Shown piece by piece: positions 1 through 8,177 of a stretch of 28,202 nucleotides of DNA. Source of the DNA: JAIBBG01 sp031417525 (lineage in GTDB: Bacteria > Bacteroidota > Bacteroidia > Flavobacteriales_D > Sanyastnellaceae); contig JANOVT010000331.1 of the NCBI GenBank assembly GCA_031417525.1, positions 1 through 28,202 of the forward strand, read 5' to 3'. Position numbers and translations under genes: made by a program. The number at the start of each line of letters is the position of its first letter. Positions within the stretch are counted from its first letter, which is position 1. The notes beneath the pieces were generated by a model. It was not told the DNA's origin. It saw nothing but the letters and a program-made list of their open reading frames with translations, and ran no database searches.

Positions 1-79
1 CACGAGCCGTATGATGGGAGACTATCACGTACGGTTCTGTGAGAGGCTTAGGGGTGAAACTCCCCTTTGCCTACTCGGC
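1..79 (+). mobile_element. 3' end of a group II intron (domains V and VI)
   Basis: Domain V is a canonical 34-nt hairpin at 4-37. It starts GAGCCGTATG, carries the AGC catalytic triad at 5-7, is closed by a GAGA (GNRA) tetraloop at 18-21 and ends ACGGTTC. Domain VI follows: GAG 41-43 pairs with CTC 74-76, AGGC 44-47 pairs with GCCT 69-72, and GGGG 51-54 pairs with CCCC 62-65. A bulged A at 73 is the expected branch point. The 3' splice site should lie 6-8 nt beyond it, near 79-81. The rest of the intron, including any reverse transcriptase ORF, lies left of the window. Bacterial group II introns are self-splicing retroelements. The exact 3' boundary is inferred. Confidence 0.9.
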
Positions 80-328
80 GGTTTCAAGCATTCTGGATAA
101 AAGTAGTCGTTCTGAATTTAAGGAAATTATCTCATGGTCAACGTGTTCTTCGAATGCTTGAAACCACGAAGGGCACAAAGAAATTTCACACAAAGGAGCA
201 CAAAGTGCATCGACACTAAATTGTAATTTACACCAGGTTGGGCAAAACACAATTCGACATCCATAGAAAATCCCGCCAACTAAAAACTCTGAACACCGAA
301 CTCTGAACTTATAGTTTGAACTATTCCA
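80..328. repeat. Intergenic repeats downstream of the group II intron
   Basis: No gene is visible here. GGTTTCAAGCATTC at 80-93 and its exact reverse complement at 152-165 form a 14-bp inverted repeat with a 58-nt spacer. The second arm continues at 171-195 as a 25-nt block that matches the arms of the element at 6548-6809 with one mismatch. From about 259 to 324 a different repeat, read on the minus strand, starts ATAGTTCA four bases after the esterase stop codon and continues as GTTC-type words into AGTTGGCGGGATTTT. Confidence 0.7.
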
Positions 329-1549
329 TTACTCACAACCGATCCCAAACGCCCCAATAAACATAATCAGATCGCTCACCGTCACGAATCCGTCGGTATT
401 CAAATCGGCAGGGCAGGAGGCGTCCGGAAAAATACACGAGCCATCATCTGCCGTTGCCTGAGCGTTGTAGTTGGATGCCTGGAAATAAGTGCAACCATAA
501 GTTTCACTGATGGTAGTGGCTAGGGCCGCGCACACCGGCGTTGCATAGATATCGTCATCTGCGAAGTTCATACAGAAACCGCACATGATTCTTTTCAAAA
601 AGCAACTACCAAGCTGCACAATGTAGGGTTTGGGGTAGGTACAGTGATTGGGAAAGAGAGGTTGAGGTGCTGTGTGCAACTCAGAGCATTCGCCACTCTC
701 GATGCGATGCTGATGGATTAAGTTGGAACCATAGTAATAGAGGAAGCCGCTGCAAAAACAGGCAATGAGTGAACCGCCATTGTATGGCACGACGCAATCA
801 TTGCTGTCGTGAAAACTGATCACCGGAATATTCGGATTGTCATCCATGTCGTCGAGTTCGGCGATGGCACCACATTGATCAATGATGGCTTTGATCTGAT
901 ACCCGGCAGGCAAATTATTTCCCGAACTTTCGAGATCGCCTACTTCTGCACTAAAACCTGCAGCCACTTGTGCATCGGCTTCTTGCTGATTCCAAAAGGT
1001 CGACAACATACCTGCGATAGAGCCGGCACTTTCACCGCTCACAAACATCCAGTTTTCATCAACGCCCCATTCTTCTTTTTGGTCGAATGCAAAACGCAGC
1101 GCAGCACGCACATCCTGCACGGCGCAGTAAATCGCTTTTTGCATGTTGGTGCCAAAACAATTCACGCAAATCACATTGTCGCAATTCCAACCTACACGGT
1201 AATTGATATTGGCCACGACAAAACCTCTTCTTGCAAATTCCATCGACTCATAAGCGAGTTCGTTTTTGTCGCCTCCAATGAATCCGCCGCCGTGGATGTT
1301 TAATATGAAAGGACGGTTTTCTATTTCATCGATGGTTTGCTCCGGATAATAAACATCCATCAAGAGGCTCACGGGTTGATTGGAGAAATAGTTCGTAGCT
1401 ATTCCGTATTCGATGTTTTGCTGGATAGTGATCGAGGCACTATCGAAGATGGGGGTTTCGGAGTAACGTTCCGGAATACAGTGTTGACACAGCATGACAG
1501 TGTTCGAAAGCATAAAAGCAAGCGAAGCTATTAAAGAGCATTTCCTCAT
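329..1549 (-). CDS. Secreted alpha/beta-hydrolase (esterase-like) with Cys-rich repeat and EF-hand/dockerin-like tail
   Basis: This is probably a secreted carboxylesterase-type alpha/beta hydrolase of 406 aa. An N-terminal signal peptide (MRKCSLIASLAF...) is followed by the oxyanion-hole motif HGGG at residues 86-89 and the nucleophile elbow GESAG with Ser174. A His and an Asp to complete the triad are available around HDSND and ELHTAP, but I cannot assign them. The last 56 residues hold two small modules. One is a Cys-rich motif of the form YGCT-x-NYN-x-AT-x-DDGSC, seen in secreted proteins of marine Bacteroidota. The other is a single dockerin/EF-hand-like repeat (ADLNTDGFVTVSDL). I chose the ATG at 1549 over the upstream GTG at 1564 because it gives a cleaner signal peptide. 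The substrate is unknown. There is no recognisable T9SS sorting domain. Confidence 0.75.
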   Translation of the reverse strand: MRKCSLIASLAFMLSNTVMLCQHCIPERYSETPIFDSASITIQQNIEYGIATNYFSNQPVSLLMDVYYPEQTIDEIENRPFILNIHGGGFIGGDKNELAYESMEFARRGFVVANINYRVGWNCDNVICVNCFGTNMQKAIYCAVQDVRAALRFAFDQKEEWGVDENWMFVSGESAGSIAGMLSTFWNQQEADAQVAAGFSAEVGDLESSGNNLPAGYQIKAIIDQCGAIAELDDMDDNPNIPVISFHDSNDCVVPYNGGSLIACFCSGFLYYYGSNLIHQHRIESGECSELHTAPQPLFPNHCTYPKPYIVQLGSCFLKRIMCGFCMNFADDDIYATPVCAALATTISETYGCTYFQASNYNAQATADDGSCIFPDASCPADLNTDGFVTVSDLIMFIGAFGIGCE

Positions 1550-1599
1550 CGTTAGAAAGTTCACTGTCGTTAAAATGGAATATTAATTAAAGCAAAATG

Positions 1600-2295
1600 T
1601 CAGACACTATCATTGTTAAGATTCTCTAGTTTGTCTATCCACTCATGAAAGTGTTTGCACGACCTTCTCAGATTTGAAAGACCAACCTCAGACAGCAACA
1701 TGTTGGCTCCTGCACATTTATCGTATTCAGGAATTAAGGAGAGGATTCTTTTCGATGGTGCTGTTTCCTTATTGTTGTTGATCAACTCAGGATTTTGATC
1801 CATCGTTGCGTTCAACATTTGTTCAAGCATGTCGACTTCTGATTCACGATTAAAATAAAGGTGATTCAGTCTTTTCGGTTCAACGAACAATAGCGCTTCA
1901 AATTCATGCAACTGAATATATGGAATGAACCGGTAATCATGACTTATGTCTTCTGCAAACCGGAGCTCCATAATTTTGATTCTATCATATGGACTTGTAA
2001 TTCTTACTTCTTCGTGTAGTCCAGGAAAATCTTCAGGAATTCCATAGTAATCTATAAAGGTCGTGAACCGAATATTATTACCAGATTCTGTTGCAAACCA
2101 AAATTTCAGATCGTCTTTTATTTTCTTATACTTCGTGACGCCGCCACGAGTAATTTTATTTCTATCCTTCTTCGTATATACCCTTTGGGCAGATGTTATA
2201 ATGTTCTTTTCAAGCAAATGGGGTGAAAGGATCTTTTCAACAAATTCTTGTTCTGCATTACCTTCACAAAGTACGTTCAACCTAATTTGCGTCAT
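1600..2295 (-). CDS. DUF4276 family protein, partner of the upstream AAA ATPase
   Basis: The protein has 231 aa and resembles the DUF4276 family. Visible family features are an N-terminal VLCEGNAEQEFV (Glu11 in a CEG motif, like the first acidic motif of TOPRIM-type nucleases), GGVTKY at 51-56, IDYYGIPEDFPG at 81-92 and PYIQLHEFEALLF at 125-137. The start is placed at 2295 because the ATG overlaps the stop of the ATPase gene in ATGA (4-nt overlap), which indicates translational coupling. The upstream in-frame extension (MGKKCPW...) only reads through the end of that gene. Families of this type occur beside AAA ATPases in candidate anti-phage modules, so an effector role such as RNA or DNA cleavage is plausible but inferred. 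No catalytic assay or close homologue can be cited from the sequence alone. Confidence 0.75.
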   Translation of the reverse strand: MTQIRLNVLCEGNAEQEFVEKILSPHLLEKNIITSAQRVYTKKDRNKITRGGVTKYKKIKDDLKFWFATESGNNIRFTTFIDYYGIPEDFPGLHEEVRITSPYDRIKIMELRFAEDISHDYRFIPYIQLHEFEALLFVEPKRLNHLYFNRESEVDMLEQMLNATMDQNPELINNNKETAPSKRILSLIPEYDKCAGANMLLSEVGLSNLRRSCKHFHEWIDKLENLNNDSV

Positions 2296-3416
2296 GGCTG
2301 ACCTCCAAGGACATTTTTTTCCCACAATTCACTTAGACTATACTCAGCCATCCAACCAGCAAGTTCAAGTTCGGATTTCCTTACGAATTCCGAGCTATTT
2401 CCGCGCTTTTCGACAATCACAATTTCATTTGCTGTAAACTCATCTAACAAAGTAGGCGATTGAGTTGCAAGAATGACTTGCGAATTTTCTGCTGCAATTC
2501 GAACCATAGCAGCGAGTGTCGAGATTGCTTCTGGATGCAAACCGAGTTCAGGTTCATCAATAACAATCACGCTTGGAAGTCTCTCAGGTGATTGAAGAAG
2601 CAATGTTGCTAGTGCCATAAACCTGAGACTGCCATCCGATATTTGATTTGAAGAGAAGACGTATTCGCTTCCGCTTTGCTTCCAGTTTAAGCTCAGAAAG
2701 TCATTGTTGAGTTCATTCTCACGCAAGTCAAAATCATCAAATTGAGGCATGACTGATCTTATGTATTTAATAATTCTGTTGTAGTGTTCGAGGGACTTAT
2801 GAGATTGTTTCATCGAATACAAGTATGCCGCCAGATTGCCACCATCACTATATAGATATTCGTTATTTGCTTTGGTCGTTTGATTGCGAATATTAGATCG
2901 TTCACTGGTGTCATGAAATTGAAAATAACGGCATCGCGTGATTAGGTTATAAACCACTTTGGATGTTGGATCCTTCTGACTAGCTTTCATTAAACCAGAC
3001 TCACCATCTAGACCTGGTAGTGAAACAATGATTGGTTTTGGGTTATCAATCTGATGATACATAAATCCTTCTTCAAGTACAATAAATCTGCCTGACACAA
3101 AAACGAGCTTAAAGGAATATTCATCGCATACCTTATTGTTTTCAAATCTCAATTTTGCTTCGATGAATGGTGTAACCTTACTCCCAAGATGCATCAATGC
3201 GTCAAAATCGTTACGAGCAGCAAAGTTATTCAATGCCCCTGTCATCATGTAATTGAGCATTTTGAAGAATGAGACCAAGTTGCTTTTGCCCGCCCCATTT
3301 GCCCCAATCATGATGGTAACATCATTAAACTGAATTTTGTGTGGACGACTATCGAAGGACTTGTATCCTTGAAGGATAAGCTCCTTTAGTTTTAATCGAT
3401 CCTCATTTTTTTTCAT
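2292..3416 (-). CDS. AAA family ATPase (AAA_21 / SMC-RecF-like)
   Basis: This 374-aa ATPase has the ABC/SMC-like arrangement found in RecF, OLD and PARIS AriA proteins. Walker A is GANGAGKS at 38-45, the signature-like stretch SDGSLRF is at 260-266, Walker B VIVIDEPELGLHP is at 283-295, and the switch region ILATQSP is at 315-321. The N-terminus (LKELILQGYKSF) is the usual start of this superfamily. The protein ends about 50 residues after the switch, so it has no fused TOPRIM domain as in OLD nucleases; the partner DUF4276 gene may supply that function in trans. The ATG at 3416 is the first codon of the conserved domain. The gene is first in a two-gene operon. A sensor/ATPase role in phage defence is inferred from architecture and pairing. 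Confidence 0.85.
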   Translation of the reverse strand: MKKNEDRLKLKELILQGYKSFDSRPHKIQFNDVTIMIGANGAGKSNLVSFFKMLNYMMTGALNNFAARNDFDALMHLGSKVTPFIEAKLRFENNKVCDEYSFKLVFVSGRFIVLEEGFMYHQIDNPKPIIVSLPGLDGESGLMKASQKDPTSKVVYNLITRCRYFQFHDTSERSNIRNQTTKANNEYLYSDGGNLAAYLYSMKQSHKSLEHYNRIIKYIRSVMPQFDDFDLRENELNNDFLSLNWKQSGSEYVFSSNQISDGSLRFMALATLLLQSPERLPSVIVIDEPELGLHPEAISTLAAMVRIAAENSQVILATQSPTLLDEFTANEIVIVEKRGNSSEFVRKSELELAGWMAEYSLSELWEKNVLGGQP

Positions 3417-3456
3417 ATTAATTCAAATTAAGATTTGGTACGTAGTACTTCCAACA

Positions 3457-6381
3457 TCATTTATTAATCTGCTGATCGCCCTTCGCATCCGCATCTTGTA
3501 TCATCTTGTCACCGCGGGCTTCAGCATCTGCTACCAGTTTATCTGCTTTTTGTCCGGCTGATGAATACGCTTTGTCGGCTTCTTCATTGGTTTTTGCAAC
3601 TGCTTTGTCATAAGCTTTATCGGCTTCTTTTTTCATGGCATCCGCAGCGATTTTTTTACCGGCTTTTTCCAACGGGTTTTTGGTTTTGTTGACCATATCA
3701 TCCGCAGCTTTGTAGGCTTCGTCTTTGCCTTTTTTCGCCAGTGCTTCACCTTGTTTTTTCGCATTGTCGCGTTGCGTGGCAGCTTCTGCCATCAGTTTGT
3801 CGCGCTGTGCTTTTGCTTCATTCACCAATCTTTCTTTTTCAGCGATGGCTTTTTCTTTCGCTTCGTTTTTCAGGTTGGTAACTTGTTCTTTGATTTCTGC
3901 TTTCACCTGATCTTTCAAACTGTTCACAGCATCAGCGCCAAGGGCTTTGCTGGTCACGCCGATTTTTGGATCTGTCACCGTACCGGTGATCATCGCAATC
4001 ATATTGATGCTGTTGCCGATGCTGACATTCGTTCCGAGTTTTTTGTTGATTTCACCGACCCATGAGTTAGCCTGATTCACAGCACCATTCGGGAATTTGT
4101 CGAACGGAATATCCATGTCTACACTGTAATTGATTTCCTGATCCAGCGTCGTGTAACCGGAAACTTTTGCAGGCACACCATCAATCAATTTTACAGTAAA
4201 CGGATCAACATTCACGACACCATTCACAATCTTGAATGATACATTGATGTCATTGATTGTTTGTGGCTGTTTGAGTTTATCGAGATTGATTTTTTCAGCG
4301 AGTTTTACGAGTGGTGCAAAATCTTTGATGGTCACACTTTTGGTGCTCAATGTTCCGGCGCCATTCACTGTCGGATTGATCGGCATCATTTGTTGCGACA
4401 GATCACACTTCATGTTGAATTTCGTGGAGAACAATCCATTGCAGGCTTTAGCAATTGGCGCCATCTTGGCGACAGTGTTGAATTGAGTGGCCGCTTTGTT
4501 GATGTCCATTTGTTGGATATCGAAATTGAAATCCATTTTCGGTTTGGTCAAATCCTGCGCGAAATAATTTCCGCTCATGATCACTGTTCCATCCAATACA
4601 TTCATAGCGAGATTTCGCAACGTTGCAATTTTATTGCGGAGTGTAATGCCACCTTTCACATTGGTGATTTCATTCACATCATAAATCATTTTGGCAAAAG
4701 AAGCGTTTAGTTCGAAGTCTACATTGCCGGGAAGATCGATGGGTGACATAGTAGATGCTTCTGCCGGAGGTGCTTGTTCGGCAGGAGCTGCAGCAGTAGC
4801 CGGTGCGTCTTCCGTCATAAACTCGTTCAGATCCATCAAGGTCGAGTTGAGGTTAAATGATCCAACAAGAAGTGAATCTTTCAACGCATAAGCGAGGTAG
4901 TTTTCAATTTTGCCTGCGGCCTGGATATCGCTGCGTCCAATCTGTGCAGAGAAGTTGCTGAGGTCAATAAATGCAGGAGTGAAATTGAACAGCGCATCAT
5001 TCACTTGAAGATCGTAAGGCATAGAATCGCCTTTGAAGAGGACGTTTTTAATTTCAATAATTCCTTTTGCATCGAAACTTTCATAGTTGCCTTTTTCAAC
5101 CGAACTCATATTGCCTTTCATGGCGAGATCTGCATTGATCGTTCCATGCACATCATCACCTTTTTCAAGCGGAATAAATTCTTTGACATTGTTGAGATCG
5201 ATAAAAGCTTTGCACATAAAGTCAATGAACGGATCGCTGTCAGGTGTGCGGAGTTTCAAGGTCATGTCGACCGGATTGCCGGCCATTTCCAGGTGAAATT
5301 TATCGACGTCGACAGTGGTGTTGTCCATCACATTCATGTCTGCAACGATGGCTGCTTTCACGTTGATGTTGTCCACACTTTTTGGAAGATCAGGATATTT
5401 GAAACGGGCATTGTCGATCTGTAGATTGAGTCCAATGCCCGGCATGCTTGCATCGTTGTATTTACCGCGCACGTAACCATCCAGTGCGAGATTTCCGGTT
5501 GCATCGACACCTTTCACGTCTTTCGCAAATTCCAAAGGCACCATGGAGAGGAACTGTTTAAAATCGTTTTTGAGTGCCTTGAAAGAAATATCCATGTCAA
5601 TGTCTTCGCCTGGCATCGCTACCCAGCCTTGCGCACCCAGTTCCAGTTCATTCAATTTTATGACATTTCCGGCCAGCGTGTATTTGCTGTTCTTCATATC
5701 CATTTCAAGATCGGCTTGCAGATCCGTTTTTACTTCATTGAGGTAGGTGATACCATCAAACCAGAATGTTGCTTTGTCGGCAGTGGTTTGAGTAACGAGT
5801 TTAAAAACATCTTGTGTAAAATCTCCGGAGCCGCTGTGATTGAGTCCTTCGAATTTCATCACCATCGGCATGGTCTGATCATCATAGCTGATTTTACCAT
5901 TTTTGATAAAATACTCTTTCAGTTTCATTTTAAATCCACCACCTTCTTCGGCAGGAGCGGCAGGAGTTTCTGCAGTGCTGGTATCCGGTTTGGCAATATC
6001 GTAGTTAGCGAGACCTTCTTTCGTGACACGCACATCAAAGATTGGATCTACGATTCCAATGCGTTTGATCTGGATTTCATCACCGAATAAACTTTTGATA
6101 TCGACCACAGCTTCAAGACTGCCAATCTGTGCAAGACGCACACTGTCGAATGGAGCAGTGGTGTTATCGACCGTAAAACCTTCAATAGCAATCCGGAGAT
6201 TGGGGAAATTGCGGATGAGCGACAAACTCACATCGGTCCAGTTCACTTTCGCATTCAAGTTGTCGTTGGCTGCCTGTTTGATAGCGGCTTCGATTTTTCC
6301 TTTAAAAAGAAAAGGAGCGATGAGGAGTAACAGGAAGATGACACCGATGGTGATACCTGTCCATTTGAAGAATTTTTTCAT
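3457..6381 (-). CDS. AsmA-like membrane-anchored protein with Lys/Ala/Glu-rich tail
   Basis: The protein has 974 aa. A single N-terminal membrane segment (residues about 7-25, ITIGVIFLLLLIAPFLF) is followed by a long beta-rich AsmA-type body and then a charged, probably helical tail of about 150 residues rich in Lys, Ala and Glu. AsmA-family proteins span the periplasm and are implicated in phospholipid transport to, and assembly of, the outer membrane. I take ATG 6381 as the start because it sits five codons upstream of the membrane segment's flank; the upstream start at 6396 adds only MKFYP. Two Pro/Ala-rich linkers (after residues ~140 and ~520) separate subdomains. The gene stands alone, with repeats upstream. 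A possible -7 element (TTCCTTTG, one mismatch) lies at 6423-6430. Confidence 0.8.
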   Translation of the reverse strand: MKKFFKWTGITIGVIFLLLLIAPFLFKGKIEAAIKQAANDNLNAKVNWTDVSLSLIRNFPNLRIAIEGFTVDNTTAPFDSVRLAQIGSLEAVVDIKSLFGDEIQIKRIGIVDPIFDVRVTKEGLANYDIAKPDTSTAETPAAPAEEGGGFKMKLKEYFIKNGKISYDDQTMPMVMKFEGLNHSGSGDFTQDVFKLVTQTTADKATFWFDGITYLNEVKTDLQADLEMDMKNSKYTLAGNVIKLNELELGAQGWVAMPGEDIDMDISFKALKNDFKQFLSMVPLEFAKDVKGVDATGNLALDGYVRGKYNDASMPGIGLNLQIDNARFKYPDLPKSVDNINVKAAIVADMNVMDNTTVDVDKFHLEMAGNPVDMTLKLRTPDSDPFIDFMCKAFIDLNNVKEFIPLEKGDDVHGTINADLAMKGNMSSVEKGNYESFDAKGIIEIKNVLFKGDSMPYDLQVNDALFNFTPAFIDLSNFSAQIGRSDIQAAGKIENYLAYALKDSLLVGSFNLNSTLMDLNEFMTEDAPATAAAPAEQAPPAEASTMSPIDLPGNVDFELNASFAKMIYDVNEITNVKGGITLRNKIATLRNLAMNVLDGTVIMSGNYFAQDLTKPKMDFNFDIQQMDINKAATQFNTVAKMAPIAKACNGLFSTKFNMKCDLSQQMMPINPTVNGAGTLSTKSVTIKDFAPLVKLAEKINLDKLKQPQTINDINVSFKIVNGVVNVDPFTVKLIDGVPAKVSGYTTLDQEINYSVDMDIPFDKFPNGAVNQANSWVGEINKKLGTNVSIGNSINMIAMITGTVTDPKIGVTSKALGADAVNSLKDQVKAEIKEQVTNLKNEAKEKAIAEKERLVNEAKAQRDKLMAEAATQRDNAKKQGEALAKKGKDEAYKAADDMVNKTKNPLEKAGKKIAADAMKKEADKAYDKAVAKTNEEADKAYSSAGQKADKLVADAEARGDKMIQDADAKGDQQINK

Positions 6382-6874
6382 AGGGTAAAATTTCAACGCA
6401 ATTAGGTTGCGCTATCCGGGAACAAAGGAAGTCAAACTTTATTGGAAATAACCCTTTACATGTCAGGAGTTTTTGACACCCGATTTTGGGAAATAGGAGT
6501 GCTTTGTTGGAGCAATATTTTTTGTTCTATCACTTTTGTGCACATAGGCTTGAAACCACCACATGGTGGCAAGCAAGGGCACAAAGGAATTTCGCACAAA
6601 GTGCACTAAGAACTTTATTCGTGATACAGAGTTATCCGTCGATCAGACCCTTCAGAACTTGTTTTGATGCAGTTTATGCGTTAACTAATTGGTCCAGTAT
6701 GAATTTTGGTTTGCGATAAACGCTGGATTGCACCACGTCACTGCGTGCAAAGAACTTTGTGAAATCTTTGTGTGAAATTCCTTTGTGCCCTCCGTGGTTT
6801 CAAGCATTCGAGATCAAAACAGCTATTTCGAAAAATTAAAATGCCATGTTTTACTATTAACGGATAGCAAGGAT
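6382..6874. other. Gene-free stretch holding an inverted-repeat element
   Basis: There is no convincing coding region here. It holds the probable promoter of the AsmA-like gene (6423-6430, minus strand) and the inverted-repeat element at 6548-6809, which is listed separately. The remaining ~65 bases before the methyltransferase stop show nothing. Confidence 0.6.
6548..6809. mobile_element. 262-bp MITE-like inverted-repeat element
   Basis: The two ends are inverted copies. GCTTGAAACCAC (6548-6559) is the exact complement of 6794-6805. The 25-nt block at 6577-6601 (GGGCACAAAGGAATTTC...) matches the complement of 6766-6790 at 24 of 25 positions. The left arm carries about 15 extra bases, including the small hairpin CCACC-ACAT-GGTGG. 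The ~160-bp core encodes nothing recognisable. The same arm sequence recurs at 152-195, and the tip next to the group II intron at 80-93, so this is a dispersed family. It may be a non-autonomous mobile element or a folded extragenic repeat. No target-site duplication could be confirmed by eye. Confidence 0.65.
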
Positions 6875-8035
6875 TCACAGCGCTTTTTTCTGCATCACAA
6901 AATCTTTTCTGTTTCCGGCAAAAAGATCAAACCGCTGGTATTTGCATAGCAGTGGCCCGTTAAAAAGTTGAATTTTTTTCGAAGGTTTCAGTCCGACTTT
7001 TTTCATCGCTTCATCATTGGAAGAAATGATCCACGCACTGTGACCTGACCAATGCAATTTCAGATTATCTCCGATGCGTTTGTATAAAAGATCGAGATTG
7101 GGATCTTCCATACGTTCGCCATAGGGAGGGTTGATGACGAGCACACCTTTTTCACTCGAAGGTTTGAACTCGAGAAAGTCCATGAGGTCGAGGCGAATGT
7201 CTTCTTCAAATCCTGCGTTTTCGATGTTCTCTTTCGCAACGCGGAGCGGGCGTGCATCAGCATCAGAAGCATAGATCAGACAAGGAGCGCGACGGATGTT
7301 TTCATTCGCCTGTTTTTTCACTGACATCCAAAGAGCGCGGTCGAAATTTTTCCAGCGCATAAATCCGAAATCATTGCGTAGAAATTGAGCCGGCAAATTT
7401 TGAGCAATCATGCATGCTTCGATCGCCAGTGTTCCACTACCACACATTGGATTGTAAAAATCCGTTTCACCTTTCCAGCCGGTGAGCAAAATCATTCCAG
7501 CAGCAAGTACTTCGTTGAGCGGCGCAGTAGCACCCTGATTGCGGTAGCCGCGTCGGTTCAACGATTCACCGCTGCTGTCAAGTGAAACAGTGACGCGATG
7601 ATTGTCGATATGAAGATCAAAACGCACATCCGGATTTTCCGGATTCACATTGGGACGATGTTGAAATTTGTTGGTAAAACAATCGGCTATGGCATCTTTC
7701 AAACGAATAGAAGCGTAGTTGGTGTGTTTGATCATTTCCGAATGAACATTCGGATCAATGGCAAACGTCTGGTTGAGGTCGAGGTGTTTTGTCCAATCCG
7801 TTTTGAGCGCCTGTGTATAAATATCATCCGCAGAACGGATCGGAAATCCGGCAACTGGAATCAGCACACGCAGCGCAGTGCGCAGATGCAAGTTGAATTT
7901 GTAAACCAATGCGAGATCACCCTTGCAATAAACCACACGGCGGCCGATCTCAATGTTGGAAGCGCCAAGCTCCTTCATTTCAGCAGCCAGAATTTCTTCC
8001 AGGTTTTGAAGTGTTTTGACTGTGATGTTGAACAA
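6875..8035 (-). CDS. THUMP-domain class I RNA methyltransferase (RlmL-N / YpsC type)
   Basis: The protein has 386 aa, the length usual for the family annotated as putative N6-adenine-specific DNA methylase or 23S rRNA (guanine-N2) methyltransferase. An N-terminal ferredoxin-like/THUMP region (residues ~1-160) recognises RNA. The SAM-binding motif NPMCGSGT is at 195-202, an acidic motif ASDAD at 256-260, and the catalytic NPPYGER at 302-308, as in N2-guanine or N6-adenine methyltransferases. By analogy with RlmL the likely substrate is 23S rRNA, but the exact nucleotide cannot be told from sequence. It starts with the ATG at 8035 (MFNITVKT), which matches the family N-terminus. A word-repeat hairpin at 8076-8173 separates it from the SUI1 gene upstream. 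Confidence 0.85.
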   Translation of the reverse strand: MFNITVKTLQNLEEILAAEMKELGASNIEIGRRVVYCKGDLALVYKFNLHLRTALRVLIPVAGFPIRSADDIYTQALKTDWTKHLDLNQTFAIDPNVHSEMIKHTNYASIRLKDAIADCFTNKFQHRPNVNPENPDVRFDLHIDNHRVTVSLDSSGESLNRRGYRNQGATAPLNEVLAAGMILLTGWKGETDFYNPMCGSGTLAIEACMIAQNLPAQFLRNDFGFMRWKNFDRALWMSVKKQANENIRRAPCLIYASDADARPLRVAKENIENAGFEEDIRLDLMDFLEFKPSSEKGVLVINPPYGERMEDPNLDLLYKRIGDNLKLHWSGHSAWIISSNDEAMKKVGLKPSKKIQLFNGPLLCKYQRFDLFAGNRKDFVMQKKAL

Positions 8036-8075
8036 CTTATTTCGATATTAATGATTAACTATGACTTTAGAAATA

Positions 8076-8173
8076 CAATTATTAGTTATCAATTATCAAT
8101 TATTGCCAGATCTCTTGAGTACTTATGTATTTCAAGGCTACTCCCATAATTAATAATTGATAATTAATAATTG
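8076..8173. repeat. AT-rich long inverted repeat
   Basis: CAATTATTAGTTATCAATTA... from 8076 and ...TAATTGATAATTAATAATTG ending at 8173 are near-complementary arms of about 28 nt around a ~40-nt loop. They are built from repeated ATTATCAATT words. The hairpin lies between two genes on the minus strand and may end or separate their transcripts. Confidence 0.6.
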
Positions 8174-8177
8174 TGAA

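Noticed and set aside
809..1303. Open frame of 164 codons on the plus strand
   Set aside because: It lies wholly antisense to the esterase-like gene, which has a signal peptide and catalytic motifs; the predicted protein has no recognisable domain.
1600..3416. Foreign base composition as proof that the ATPase/DUF4276 pair was acquired
   Set aside because: A hand count of sample 60-base stretches gave about 40% G+C both inside this pair and in the neighbouring AsmA-like gene, so composition gives no support.
3725..6388. Several long plus-strand frames opposite the AsmA-like gene
   Set aside because: They are antisense shadows of one continuous, domain-consistent gene.
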